From: Phocaeicola plebeius DSM 17135
GTDB lineage: Bacteria > Bacteroidota > Bacteroidia > Bacteroidales > Bacteroidaceae
Direction: 5' to 3'
DNA length: 64,000 nucleotides
Assembly: GCF_000187895.1 (NCBI RefSeq)
Contig: NZ_DS990123.1
Span: 62,001 to 126,000, forward strand
Shown: in pieces, positions 8,283 through 17,489 of the stretch
Layout of the letters: each line of letters opens with the position of its first letter
Position numbering within the stretch: position 1 is the first letter of the stretch
Position numbers and translations under genes: made by a program
The notes under the pieces: model-generated
Databases searched by the model: none
The model's input: the letters and a program-made list of their open reading frames with translations, nothing else
What the model was told of the DNA's origin: nothing

Positions 8283-9800
8283 ATGAAAATTTTAAGTTGT
8301 ACACAACAAAAAGAGGCTGATGCATATACCATCGCCCACGAATCTATATTGTCAATCAACCTTATGGAAAAAGCCGCCGGCCTGCTGGCACAAGCCATCA
8401 GCGAGCGATATGACAAATCACACCGTCTTGTCGTATTTGCCGGTCCCGGGAACAATGGCGGAGATGCACTGGCCGTAGCCCGGATTCTTTTCCTTAAGAA
8501 CTATCCGGTAGAAGTCTATTTGTTCAATGTAAAAGGCACACTTTCTGAAGAATGTCTTACAAACGTACAACGTCTGAAAGAAAGCGGTTTTGCCAACTAC
8601 ACCGAAGTCAGCAACCAGTTCGATCCTCCCCATCTGGGCAGTCACGACGTAGTCATAGATGGTCTGTTCGGTTCCGGACTGCAAAAACCGCTGAGTGGAG
8701 GCTTTGCAGCCGTAGTACAATACATCAATGCTTCTCCTGCTCAGGTAGTATCCATTGACATTCCTTCCGGACTGATGGGAGAAGACAACACCCACAACAT
8801 CCGACAAAATATCATCAAGGCCGACCTGACCCTAAGTATCCAGTTGCCTAAACTCTCCTTCCTTTTTGCTGAAAATGCAGATGTAGTAGGCGAATGGCAA
8901 TTACTCGACATCGGCATCAGCCGTGAATTCATCGAAGCAGCAAAAACTCCCTATTATATTACCGAAGCCAGCGAAATGCGTGCGCTCATCAAGCCGAGAA
9001 AGAAGTTTGCCCACAAAGGCATGTTCGGCCACGGTCTGCTGATAGCCGGTTCCTACGGAATGGGAGGTGCCGCTTTGTTAGCTTCACGTGCCTGTCTGCG
9101 TTCAGGCATCGGACTACTTACCGTACACACTCCTGTATGTAACCATGATCTGCTACAGAGCAATGTGCCCGAAGCCATGGTGCAAGATGACGTACACGAC
9201 CGCTGCTTTGCCGAAGCTGCCGACCTCGACAACTTCCAGGCCGTAGCCATCGGTCCAGGATTAGGACAGGAAGAAATCACGGTGCAGGCACTGTTTGACC
9301 AGGTAAGCAACTGTTATATTCCTTTGGTGCTGGATGCAGATGCGCTCAATATCTTCAGCAACTACCGCAACTACCTGACCCGTATTCCTCGCCACAGCAT
9401 CCTGACTCCACATGTCAAGGAACTGGAACGCATCATCGGACGCTGCAGCAACAGCTATGAACGCTTGTCAAAGGCTAAAGAGCTGGCAGCCCACCTGCAA
9501 TGCTACATCGTACTGAAAGGGGCATGGAGCGCCGTCATTACCCCTGACGGAGTGACCTATTTCAATCCGACAGGCAATCCGGGTATGGCCACAGCCGGAA
9601 GCGGTGATGTACTTACCGGTATTATCCTTTCACTGCTTTCACAAGGCTATACACACGAAGAAGCCTGCCGACTGGGTGTATATGTACACGGTCTGGCTGG
9701 CGACATTGCTTGCCAGCAAAAAGGCGTTATCAGCATGACTTCCGGAGATATTGTAGAAGCACTGCCTGAAGCCTGGAAACAACTAATGGAAACTAAATGA
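8283..9800 (+). CDS. nnr: bifunctional NAD(P)H-hydrate epimerase / ADP-dependent dehydratase
   Basis: A 505-residue fusion of NnrE and NnrD. The N-terminal epimerase (about 1-215) shows the YjeF_N signature VVFAGPGNNGGDALAVAR (50-67) and a DGLFGSGL segment. The C-terminal ribokinase-like dehydratase (about 230-505) shows HKGMFGHGLLIAGSYGM, AIGPGLGQ, and the ATP/ADP site GNPGMATAGSGD ending at D442. The pair repairs NADH and NADPH damaged by hydration. The gene stands divergently from hpt, and its TGA overlaps the ATG of the DUF4831 gene by four bases (ATGA), implying coupled translation. Confidence 0.96.
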   Translation: MKILSCTQQKEADAYTIAHESILSINLMEKAAGLLAQAISERYDKSHRLVVFAGPGNNGGDALAVARILFLKNYPVEVYLFNVKGTLSEECLTNVQRLKESGFANYTEVSNQFDPPHLGSHDVVIDGLFGSGLQKPLSGGFAAVVQYINASPAQVVSIDIPSGLMGEDNTHNIRQNIIKADLTLSIQLPKLSFLFAENADVVGEWQLLDIGISREFIEAAKTPYYITEASEMRALIKPRKKFAHKGMFGHGLLIAGSYGMGGAALLASRACLRSGIGLLTVHTPVCNHDLLQSNVPEAMVQDDVHDRCFAEAADLDNFQAVAIGPGLGQEEITVQALFDQVSNCYIPLVLDADALNIFSNYRNYLTRIPRHSILTPHVKELERIIGRCSNSYERLSKAKELAAHLQCYIVLKGAWSAVITPDGVTYFNPTGNPGMATAGSGDVLTGIILSLLSQGYTHEEACRLGVYVHGLAGDIACQQKGVISMTSGDIVEALPEAWKQLMETK

Positions 9801-10849
9801 CAGACAATATGAAAAGAGGAATCATTGCATTGGGACTACTGGCCTCTCTGAATGCCTACTCCCAGGAAAGCTATGTACCACAAGCAGGCGAAGGCATCGT
9901 GTACTTCTTGCCTAAGACCAAAGTTGCTATTGACATCATTGCAACCAAAGTAAACTACCAGCCAGGCGACTTCAGCCTCTACGCCAGCCGCTACCTGCGT
10001 TTAAATGATGTCAATACACAGCCCGAAAGTCACTGGGAAATCAAGGATATTCATGTACGCCTTGTGGGAGTACCCGACTCCACCAAAGCTTACATCATGA
10101 AACTGAAAGATAAAAGTGTGTCGTCCAACGTGGAACTGACAGATAAAGGTATCGTAAAAGCCATTAATACAACCTCTACAGAGAAAGAATCTGCCCCTGA
10201 CTATAAACTGGAGACACCCGAGCCACATGAAAATGCCCGCAAGTACATGACAGAAGACATCCTCATGGCCGGTTCCAGTGCCAAGATGGCCGAACTGACA
10301 GCACGCGAAATTTACAACATACGCGACAGCAAAAATATCATCCTGCGCGGTCAGGCAGAAACCATGCCAAAGGACGGAGCTTCCCTGCAACTGGTTATTG
10401 ACCAGCTGAACAAACAAGAAAAAGCGCTGACCCAAACATTTACCGGTACTACTGACCGCAAAGACAAAGTCTTTACGTTTTTAGTAGAACCCGACAACAA
10501 TGCACAAGAACAAATTGCCGCTCGTTTTTCTGCCCAACTAGGAGTGCTTCCTACGAACAATCTGGCGGGTGATCCGATTTACGTTTCCATTCGAAACACT
10601 TCCACCTTGCCTGTGCCTGAAGAAGAAGGGAAAAAGAAGAAAAAAATTGACGGTGTCATTTACAATGTACCCGGTAAAGGTAATGTCACAGTCAGCTATC
10701 AAGGTAAAAAACTTTTCAACGACGAAATGTCGTTTACCCAGTTCGGCTACACCGAAGTACTGGTAGATGGTCTGTTTGACAAAAAAATCAATACACGGGT
10801 CGTTTTCAATTCTACGACTGGTGGTATTCTTAAAATTGACAAAGACTGA
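9797..10849 (+). CDS. DUF4831 family exported protein
   Basis: A 350-residue protein matching the Bacteroidales DUF4831 family in plan. A signal peptide starts at the internal Met5 (MKRGIIALGLLASLNAYSQ), followed by GEGIVYFLPKTKVAIDI and a beta-rich body containing DILMAGSSAKMAELTAREIYNIRDS and a Lys-rich EEEGKKKKKIDG loop. The ATG at 9797 overlaps the nnr stop; the ATG at 9809 is an equally good start for the signal peptide. The function of the family is unknown; export to the periplasm or outer membrane is inferred. A strong terminator follows. Confidence 0.85.
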   Translation: MTDNMKRGIIALGLLASLNAYSQESYVPQAGEGIVYFLPKTKVAIDIIATKVNYQPGDFSLYASRYLRLNDVNTQPESHWEIKDIHVRLVGVPDSTKAYIMKLKDKSVSSNVELTDKGIVKAINTTSTEKESAPDYKLETPEPHENARKYMTEDILMAGSSAKMAELTAREIYNIRDSKNIILRGQAETMPKDGASLQLVIDQLNKQEKALTQTFTGTTDRKDKVFTFLVEPDNNAQEQIAARFSAQLGVLPTNNLAGDPIYVSIRNTSTLPVPEEEGKKKKKIDGVIYNVPGKGNVTVSYQGKKLFNDEMSFTQFGYTEVLVDGLFDKKINTRVVFNSTTGGILKIDKD

Positions 10850-10870
10850 TACACGAGCTTTATAAATGAC

Positions 10871-10917
10871 AAGAATCCCGTTCTTCGGTATTTATACACG
10901 CGAAGAACGGGATTCTT
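10871..10917. terminator. intrinsic terminator (bidirectional form)
   Basis: A perfect 17-bp inverted repeat, AAGAATCCCGTTCTTCG (10871-10887) and CGAAGAACGGGATTCTT (10901-10917), with a 13-base loop. It is followed by ATTTT on the plus strand and TCATTT on the minus strand. It lies 21 bases after the DUF4831 gene and separates it from PUL 1. Confidence 0.8.
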
Positions 10918-10986
10918 ATTTTAAAAGGATAAGGTAAAAGTTGACAACAAAACCTCTTGAACAAAAAAGTATGACATCAAAAAATT

Positions 10987-11082
10987 TTTTATGTTTTCCG
11001 TCAGAGGGCTATTCGTTTGCTAATCGGGAAATATAAATTTCTGCTCCCAGAAACATATAGCTTCGGACAGGAAAACATAAAA
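10987..11082. repeat. 96-bp element bounded by 13-bp inverted repeats with a nested hairpin
   Basis: TTTTATGTTTTCC (10987-10999) is exactly inverted as GGAAAACATAAAA (11070-11082). A second hairpin, TTTCTG (11038-11043) and CAGAAA (11048-11053), is nested inside. It ends 17 bases beyond the stop of the DUF4955 gene. It could be a structured 3' UTR of PUL 1, a small RNA, or a MITE-like remnant. No coding content was seen. Confidence 0.5.
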
Positions 11083-11099
11083 CAAACAAAGAAATTTCA

Positions 11100-13376
11100 T
11101 TAAAACTGCTTCAACGCATTTAACCAAGCTGGGACAGTCCCTAAACGATGCTTCAACTGCGCCTCGTAAAGCGATTGAGGTTCCACTGGAATGCCATTAC
11201 TTTCATCTAATTTTACCTGCTCCTTTACGAATTTAACTGAAGCCCCATGGAACCCCACAACTACCGGAGGCAAAATCTTCCAGTATTTCCATCCCATACG
11301 CCACCAGTCAAACTCACCATTACCAGGTAGTGTTCCGCCTCCATTTACAGCTGTCTTCGTAGCGCACATATTCCAGATAGTAAGATCATTCAAATGATTC
11401 GGTACCTGATTAGCATCTCCCCCTTGTCTGGACTGCACAAAACCACCCGTACAATTATCAATCAACGTAGCACGAGGCTGAGTAGCATGCGATTCAAAGC
11501 AAGCATCATCCCCCCAGGTTACCCTCCAAATAACAGCTCCCATACTAGGTTTCGATACGCCACAAGCATGATATTGTCCGGCATTAGTCTGAAACGTAGG
11601 GTATTGGTCTGCCAACGGTCCGTCCGTACAATCACGTACTGCACCAATAAACACCCTGCTGGAACCTTGGGAACGAATGGCCGAATGTCCGCGATTCCCG
11701 GTAATATTAATTTTATAAGCAGAGAAGTTCGCACTAGAGATAATAGAAGCAGCCTCGCTCACACTCTCAAAGTTCACTCGTCGCATCCATGAATTGACCA
11801 CACGCATAAAAGCAATCGGTTTATACGCCCCATCATCAATCCAGCTACGATGATGAATGAAGTCATCTACAGCATGTCCTACAAACGTCAAATCCTCTAC
11901 CCCTACATTCTCGTAATAGGAATACTTACGTAATTTCCAGTCCCATTGTGCATCCACTTCATGCATTATCGGTTCTTTAAACGTTAGTTCATCGCCACTA
12001 ATGCTCACAATCTGATGGTAATCTTCCACCTGCACACCTTCTGTAGAAATATTTGTCATAGTAGATTCCCAAGTATACGGAAGCAATTCCCTTCTCACCA
12101 GTTCAGGATTATTGTCATGCAAATACAAGCATACCCACTCACCGACCTTGAAATTTGATGCTCCAGCCACTTTCACCTTAAACGCGCCTTTTTCCGCATT
12201 TCCGGTCACTTCATACTCAGCCCCCAGCCATGAATTATGCTTGATATTAATCATTACTGGTGAAGAATACATATCCGATTTCTTTTTAGGCAAGTTAGGA
12301 GTTTCCATTTCCAGGAACGTCTTGTCTGCTCCGTCACCTTTTATGACAAAATTCCCTCCATACATTAAAATTTCATTGCTGACATTATTTCCTTTTGCAT
12401 CTGAGTCAAAATCTGTTTTATTTGCATCGTATGTGTTGTCATCATCATTGTGCAACACATAAGTACCTTCCGGGAAATAAATCACCACATTGGCATTTTT
12501 TATCCCTTTATCCAGTTTATACTCATTTATAATATCCAGAAAGGCAGCACGGGCAGACATATTCTTCTGCTGCATACGTTCTTTCACATTCTCAATTTTA
12601 TATCCAAATGCAAATCCATCGGGAGCTTCTTCTTCCCCATGCCTGTAACCGGCATACGAGAAATCCAGCAATACATTATCGGAAGAGCCTGCTACAAACT
12701 TATTCCAGGCCTCTGTTGTGGTTTTACCTTGTACCTGTGCAGTAATTACTTTCGCTCCACACCGTAAATGCAACGACAATGTACCGGCAGATTCGTTCAA
12801 AACACAATCCGCAAAAGGAGAAAATGCAGCAGCTGCTTCTTTTTCTATGTCCCATACCTGCCGGTTTCCAATTTGCAGCCATTGAGAACCATCATAGGTA
12901 ACCTCCCAAAACCTCTTCGAACCAATTCGAAATTGCGGCGTAAAGACTCCTTTACCAGTAGAACTTAATGCGGAAGCACGTTGCCCATTCGCAACTTTTA
13001 AATTTTCAGTTTCTCCATCTAATTTATACACCCAATAACCGTCTGCATCAATTCCAACCAAAGGAACAGAGGCATTCTCTTCCAGCTCATCCTCTGCATA
13101 CACAGTAAGCACATGACCATTGTCTAATTCTATCAGAAACCGGCCGCTACTTTCCCTTGTATAAGCTAAAACTTTAACCTCTCCTTCTGCAATATGTTGC
13201 ATATCGGCAATATCACGATTCATCTGTGTCAATACATTATCTGCAACCGGACTATCTTCAGCGCTATCTTCTCTATCCCCCTCTGGGTTTTCGCCTTTAC
13301 ACGCACATACAATCAATAGCATGACAGCTGTCCATACACAATGCAGCCATACTGTTTTAAGGTGATTTTTTTTCAT
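11100..13376 (-). CDS. lipoprotein with DUF4988-like N-terminus and DUF4955 beta-helix (pectate-lyase-like) domain
   Basis: A 758-residue secreted protein with a lipobox (LLIVCAC, Cys about 26) and then an acidic linker, fitting outer-membrane surface export. Residues about 55-175 repeat the module of the next two genes (FLIELDNGHVLTVY; DADGYWVYKLDG; GVFTPQFRIG). The C-terminal 500 residues are a right-handed beta-helix of DUF4955 type, with VVIYFPEGTYVLHNDDD, NFVIKGDGADKTFLEM, VEDLTFVGHAVDDFIHHRS and ITGNRGHSAIRSQGSS. Such helices occur in polysaccharide lyases and hydrolases acting on uronic-acid polymers. It is the last gene of PUL 1, cut off from the rest by a terminator (13466-13498). 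Catalysis is not shown; a purely binding role is possible. Confidence 0.78.
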   Translation of the reverse strand: MKKNHLKTVWLHCVWTAVMLLIVCACKGENPEGDREDSAEDSPVADNVLTQMNRDIADMQHIAEGEVKVLAYTRESSGRFLIELDNGHVLTVYAEDELEENASVPLVGIDADGYWVYKLDGETENLKVANGQRASALSSTGKGVFTPQFRIGSKRFWEVTYDGSQWLQIGNRQVWDIEKEAAAAFSPFADCVLNESAGTLSLHLRCGAKVITAQVQGKTTTEAWNKFVAGSSDNVLLDFSYAGYRHGEEEAPDGFAFGYKIENVKERMQQKNMSARAAFLDIINEYKLDKGIKNANVVIYFPEGTYVLHNDDDNTYDANKTDFDSDAKGNNVSNEILMYGGNFVIKGDGADKTFLEMETPNLPKKKSDMYSSPVMINIKHNSWLGAEYEVTGNAEKGAFKVKVAGASNFKVGEWVCLYLHDNNPELVRRELLPYTWESTMTNISTEGVQVEDYHQIVSISGDELTFKEPIMHEVDAQWDWKLRKYSYYENVGVEDLTFVGHAVDDFIHHRSWIDDGAYKPIAFMRVVNSWMRRVNFESVSEAASIISSANFSAYKINITGNRGHSAIRSQGSSRVFIGAVRDCTDGPLADQYPTFQTNAGQYHACGVSKPSMGAVIWRVTWGDDACFESHATQPRATLIDNCTGGFVQSRQGGDANQVPNHLNDLTIWNMCATKTAVNGGGTLPGNGEFDWWRMGWKYWKILPPVVVGFHGASVKFVKEQVKLDESNGIPVEPQSLYEAQLKHRLGTVPAWLNALKQF

Positions 13377-13403
13377 TCGTATTCAGTTTTAAATCTTATT
13401 CCG

Positions 13404-13436
13404 TTATATCGCAATAATAAAATCCTTGCGATATAA
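13404..13436 (-). promoter_or_regulatory. perfect 11-bp inverted repeat in the leader of the DUF4955 gene
   Basis: TTATATCGCAA (13404-13414) and TTGCGATATAA (13426-13436) with an 11-base loop, 28-60 bases before the ATG at 13376. It could be an operator for a dimeric regulator or an RNA hairpin. It lies between the upstream terminator and the gene, where a private promoter would be expected. Confidence 0.5.
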
Positions 13437-13465
13437 TGTCTTTCTCCAATCTCATGATATTATAA

Positions 13466-13498
13466 AAAAAATTCTGCCACAATGTGGCAGAATTTTTT
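13466..13498 (-). terminator. strong intrinsic terminator inside PUL 1
   Basis: AAAAAATTCTGCCAC (13466-13480) and GTGGCAGAATTTTTT (13484-13498) form a perfect 15-bp stem with a 3-base loop. On the minus strand it is followed by a T-rich run. It lies 18 bases after the stop of the 13516-14403 gene, so most SusCD-operon transcripts should end here. Confidence 0.85.
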
Positions 13499-13515
13499 CA
13501 ATCTCTATGACGTTA

Positions 13516-14403
13516 CTATTTAGTCAATAACTTTACAGGAATTATCACTGCCTTACAATATCCTTCTTTAGAGAATATTTTCAGGACAATCTTATCTTCA
13601 TATTCCTTTCCTTGTACATTCACCGTAGGAGCTGTTATATAAATCTTCTTTTCATCTAACTTCACTCCCCAGGTATTGGTTTCAATCACCACATTTTCTA
13701 CCTTTGTTTGAGTGACTTTAAACTCACGAGACTCACCCAGGGCAAAGGCAACGGGAGCTGAACCATAATCTACATCAAGGCTCAATCCTCCATATAAAGC
13801 TACGGTCTGGCTCATGACAGTATCTCCATTCTTCCATTCAAAGGTCAACGAAGATCCATCATCGGAAACAATTACATTCGTAAAAATAGATACCCCCGCA
13901 CTTCCTTGAGCAGGATTAGCCGGTCCGATATTACCTAACCAAGTTTTTCCATTGTCCAATGAATATTCCCACATGCCTTGTGCATTTACACGAATCTTAG
14001 GGGTAACTCCAGTCTCACCTAAAGCCGGTGCTTGCTGACCTTCGGAATTCATCAAAGGATAAGTTTCATCGCCTTGCGTATAAAACCATTTACCATCAGC
14101 AATAGAAAACAACGGTAAATCTTCTGCCGGTTTTCCGCTATAGATTTTAATTGTTTCCCCATTGCTCAGTTCCACAGTATAATCTCCGTTTTCACTCACG
14201 GCATATCCCATTACCAACAACTTTCCATCAAGGACTCCCTGATAATTTGAAATATTCTCATTCAACTGAGCCAACATAGGTTCCAACTGATCCAAGCGAG
14301 AGTTCAAATCATCAATATCCTTCTGGATATCGTCTCTCTTGTCACACGAATTCAGCGCGACAAGAGAAATCATACTAAGAAATAAAAATATCAGTTTCTT
14401 CAT
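13516..14403 (-). CDS. DUF4988-type surface lipoprotein with C-terminal Ig/BACON-like domain
   Basis: A 295-residue lipoprotein (lipobox SLVALNSC, Cys20), followed by a short coiled coil (DDIQKDIDDLNSRLDQLEPML, about 23-50) and then the DUF4988-like module shared by the flanking genes (YTVELSNGETIKIYSG; IADGKWFYTQGD; GVTPKIRVNAQGMWEYSLDNG). The last 90 residues look like an Ig-like or BACON-type beta-sandwich (FALGESREFKVTQTKVENV), a fold often used as a spacer or for glycan contact. It is 13 bases downstream of the 654-residue protein and followed by a strong terminator. A glycan-binding role at the cell surface is inferred from position. Confidence 0.78.
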   Translation of the reverse strand: MKKLIFLFLSMISLVALNSCDKRDDIQKDIDDLNSRLDQLEPMLAQLNENISNYQGVLDGKLLVMGYAVSENGDYTVELSNGETIKIYSGKPAEDLPLFSIADGKWFYTQGDETYPLMNSEGQQAPALGETGVTPKIRVNAQGMWEYSLDNGKTWLGNIGPANPAQGSAGVSIFTNVIVSDDGSSLTFEWKNGDTVMSQTVALYGGLSLDVDYGSAPVAFALGESREFKVTQTKVENVVIETNTWGVKLDEKKIYITAPTVNVQGKEYEDKIVLKIFSKEGYCKAVIIPVKLLTK

Positions 14404-14416
14404 GGGTCAAAGGTTT

Positions 14417-16369
14417 TTATTCAAATTTTGCACCATATTCTGCATAAGTAGCATTAGGAACAAACGTACCTGTAGAAAGATCGAAGGTTCCACCAACAAA
14501 TGGATTTTCTGCACTTTCTGTAGATTCAGCCTTAATATTGATAATATTTTCAGCACCCTCAAACTTATTATCATCAAATCCAAAGAATGCAATCCAAGTA
14601 TTTGTATTCGCATTGAGACTAAATCCTACATTGTGCTTACAAACAGTTCCTGCAATTTTCGTATTTCCCGGACGTAAGATGATACCGTTTGCAGGAAGAG
14701 TAGAAGCCCAGAAGAGATTATTCTGCAAATCTACCGTACCTAAACTAAGCTGATAATACATTCCACTCCAATTAGGACAAACATTAACAAATGTATTATT
14801 ATTAAGAACCAGTTTGTCCAAACTTGAGGTAGCATTCGTAGAATTAAAGATCTTGAATCCATTTCCGCTTGTTACAGCTTCAGCATAGAATACATTGTTC
14901 ACCAAAGATAAATTTCCAAATTTTGTAGAAGTATTCTTATCAATATGAACAAGATACATACTGTTATTCAATTTCACCTTCGAATTCTTAATAGTCAGGC
15001 TATTGAAATAACGTCCGTCTGTTGTCAACTCAAAAAAGTTTTTATTTCCTAAAGTCAGATTACAGTTATCAAACACAATAGCTTTATCTTGTACGTCATT
15101 CTTATAGGCCAATAATGCCGGAGTAGTAGTAGAAGAAGCATCAAAGTTAACATTATAGAATACATAATAACCATCACTTTCAGCAGGAGATGATCCCATA
15201 TTTAACTGAATACGATTCTTCAATACTACTTTTGCAGTCTGGTCAGCAGAATTATCACCTATTACAATCAACGATTTAGCAGAAACTGATGTAGGCGCAT
15301 TATACGTCAATGTAGCTCCAGGTTTCACAAAATAAACCTTATAATCTAATTTAGAGATTTCGGTATCAGATTCAATGCTACATGCTTCACCGAACATAGC
15401 CTTAGAAATCTCTACTCCATTTACATTGATAGCCTGATCCGCATCATACAAGGCCTTATAACTTGCAACTACAAGTTTTGCCTCCACTTTAATTTTATCA
15501 ATTGCCCAGTTAATCCCTTTATTTACCTGCAAAACCAATTCTGTAGAATTATCGGCAGTAGCACGGCTCTGTACTGAAGCCTGGGCCGGAGCTGTAACCG
15601 TTAAAGTTGCCTTTCCATCTTTTACCTCACTCAATGTAGCTGTCCAGCCTCCTGCAGGAACAGTTACAAAAGAGTTATCACCAGAAATTTCCACTTCAGT
15701 TGTTACAGTTTCACCATATCCGATAGTCCAGACACCATCTTTAAATCCTTTAGCAGGATCTACAATCTGTGCCTTTAAATCGGCTACAATAGGTAATGAG
15801 TAAGTCTCTCCGTCCTTCAATGTAACCTCCAGCATATCACCTTTCACATTCACTTCTTTAAAGAATGCATCAGAAACACTTACATCACCCCCTGTAGTGG
15901 CAGGAACCTTCTTATTATTTACATCCAATACATAGTCATAGGTAACCCCGCCATCAAGGCTAATTTGCCAATATTTATCTGCACTGATATTAAATTTAGG
16001 AGTTATACCATCGTTACCGGTAGCTTGTCCTATTACTTTATCATTCAGAACCCATTCTCCATTTTCATTAATCGTAATATCAGGTTCAACAATCTGTCCT
16101 TCATTTCCTTGTGACAAAGTAATTTCAGACCCGTCACTTAACTTCAACGTATAGGTTCCATTTTCCAATGTATATGAAGATATGGTTTTCGTTCCATCCA
16201 ATATTACACGAATAGCGTTCATATTGTCATTGATGGCACTCACCTGAGCTTCCAAGCTTTCTACACGGTTCTCCAACTCATCCACATTATTTCTCAAATC
16301 ATCTGTATCACATCCTGCCCACACAAATAACATCAGCAGGAAAGGCAGTAAAGATTTAAAGTTCTTCAT
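14417..16369 (-). CDS. DUF4988/DUF4957-DUF5123-like surface lipoprotein with beta-helix C-terminus
   Basis: A 650-residue lipoprotein (MKNFKSLLPFLLMLFVWAGC). The ATG at 16369 is preferred to one at 16381 because it begins the signal peptide directly. A coiled coil (DDLRNNVDELENRVESLEAQV) and the shared DUF4988-like module follow (YTLKLSDGSEITLSQ; INENGEWVLND; GITPKFNISADKYWQISLDGG). A BACON-like middle leads to a C-terminal right-handed beta-helix (about 310-650) with repeated rungs such as AIVFDNCNLTLGNKNFF, SLTIKNSKVKLNN and NLFWASTLPANGI. This resembles DUF4957/DUF5123 proteins seen in pectin-type PULs. It is probably a surface glycan-binding protein; enzymatic action cannot be excluded. 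Confidence 0.78.
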   Translation of the reverse strand: MKNFKSLLPFLLMLFVWAGCDTDDLRNNVDELENRVESLEAQVSAINDNMNAIRVILDGTKTISSYTLENGTYTLKLSDGSEITLSQGNEGQIVEPDITINENGEWVLNDKVIGQATGNDGITPKFNISADKYWQISLDGGVTYDYVLDVNNKKVPATTGGDVSVSDAFFKEVNVKGDMLEVTLKDGETYSLPIVADLKAQIVDPAKGFKDGVWTIGYGETVTTEVEISGDNSFVTVPAGGWTATLSEVKDGKATLTVTAPAQASVQSRATADNSTELVLQVNKGINWAIDKIKVEAKLVVASYKALYDADQAINVNGVEISKAMFGEACSIESDTEISKLDYKVYFVKPGATLTYNAPTSVSAKSLIVIGDNSADQTAKVVLKNRIQLNMGSSPAESDGYYVFYNVNFDASSTTTPALLAYKNDVQDKAIVFDNCNLTLGNKNFFELTTDGRYFNSLTIKNSKVKLNNSMYLVHIDKNTSTKFGNLSLVNNVFYAEAVTSGNGFKIFNSTNATSSLDKLVLNNNTFVNVCPNWSGMYYQLSLGTVDLQNNLFWASTLPANGIILRPGNTKIAGTVCKHNVGFSLNANTNTWIAFFGFDDNKFEGAENIINIKAESTESAENPFVGGTFDLSTGTFVPNATYAEYGAKFE

Positions 16370-16390
16370 AAGATATATCATTTAGTTTGT

Positions 16391-17458
16391 TTATTTTACG
16401 TTAATTACCATATTTATAATTTTTGACTCACTATGTTTATAATTTTCATTAGAAACATAGAAAGTAGCTCTATAAGTTCCGACCTCGTTGTATGTATATT
16501 CATACGAAGAAAAACGGTTTGTCATATTTTTCAAAGCGACTCCTGTATCAGGAGAACAAGCATTGATTACCAAATAATCAGACACTAACCATGATTCGCG
16601 AAGCCCCTTTCCAAGAGCGGCACTATGCACATAGAAACTACCGGTAGAAGCATTAGAAAGATTCCACATACCCCAAATATTATTAGTTACGGTACCATAC
16701 CACAAGGCACTTTCTATCAGATTATTATTTGTGTCATAATATCCGGTATTCTTTGACAGGTTCGGGTCAATCTCTACACTGCTAACATCAGAACTCCATA
16801 CATTTACAGGAGTAAAGCCCATATTTGAAGCATAAAGTTCAACTGCAGAACCATTCGTCAGTTCATTTGTGATTTTCACTTTACTAAAGTTCAATCTAGG
16901 CTGCTGTTTTGTAAGATCATGTGGATGCACATGAATAGCCAATGTAATATTTTTTCCCAAATGAGACATCATATCCATTTCATAGCTCACAGTTTTACTA
17001 GGCTCAACCGGAAGTTCCTCTTGCTTCACCCATTCCGTCCATCCAGTAAAATCCTTCAACTGTTGACAATCTCCAGGAAAATCGTCTTTATAAAGTCCAG
17101 GAAATTCCTCAGACATATACATGCTGAAAAGATTGTCATACGCACCACTATACTGGGTATTTATTTCTACAGTCAGTTTTGAAGATACAATCTGAGACGG
17201 ATCGATTGTAACCCTTTCCCGATAATCAAAATTATGTCCAGTTTCTCCGCTAAAGAAAGTGATATTATCCGGTTCACCTCCTATATTAAATTTAACAGGG
17301 GTTCCTTTTGCCACAGTAATCACCTTTCCATCGTACGTCACGTTATCGTTTGTCTCAACTGTTACACTAACATCTTTCAAGTCTTTCTCCAGTTCATCAT
17401 TACATGCCACTGAAGAAAAAGCCGCTAATGTCAGAAACAACCAATTATATGTTTTCAT
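16391..17458 (-). CDS. DUF5017 domain surface lipoprotein (SusE-position binding protein)
   Basis: A 355-residue lipoprotein (MKTYNWLFLTLAAFSSVAC, lipobox SSVAC, Cys19) matching DUF5017 in plan: VTVAKGTPVKFNIGGEPDNITFFSGETGHNFDYRER, then a jelly-roll-like beta region and a C-terminal Ig-like strand set (YTYNEVGTYRATFYVSNENY). DUF5017 proteins commonly sit right after SusD, where SusE/SusF-type glycan binders are expected. The gene follows SusD by 31 bases and precedes the 650-residue lipoprotein by 21 bases, so it is part of the operon. Binding of the PUL 1 glycan is inferred; specificity is unknown. Confidence 0.85.
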   Translation of the reverse strand: MKTYNWLFLTLAAFSSVACNDELEKDLKDVSVTVETNDNVTYDGKVITVAKGTPVKFNIGGEPDNITFFSGETGHNFDYRERVTIDPSQIVSSKLTVEINTQYSGAYDNLFSMYMSEEFPGLYKDDFPGDCQQLKDFTGWTEWVKQEELPVEPSKTVSYEMDMMSHLGKNITLAIHVHPHDLTKQQPRLNFSKVKITNELTNGSAVELYASNMGFTPVNVWSSDVSSVEIDPNLSKNTGYYDTNNNLIESALWYGTVTNNIWGMWNLSNASTGSFYVHSAALGKGLRESWLVSDYLVINACSPDTGVALKNMTNRFSSYEYTYNEVGTYRATFYVSNENYKHSESKIINMVINVK

Positions 17459-17489
17459 AATTCTTACTACTTTAATATTGTTTTCAAGA

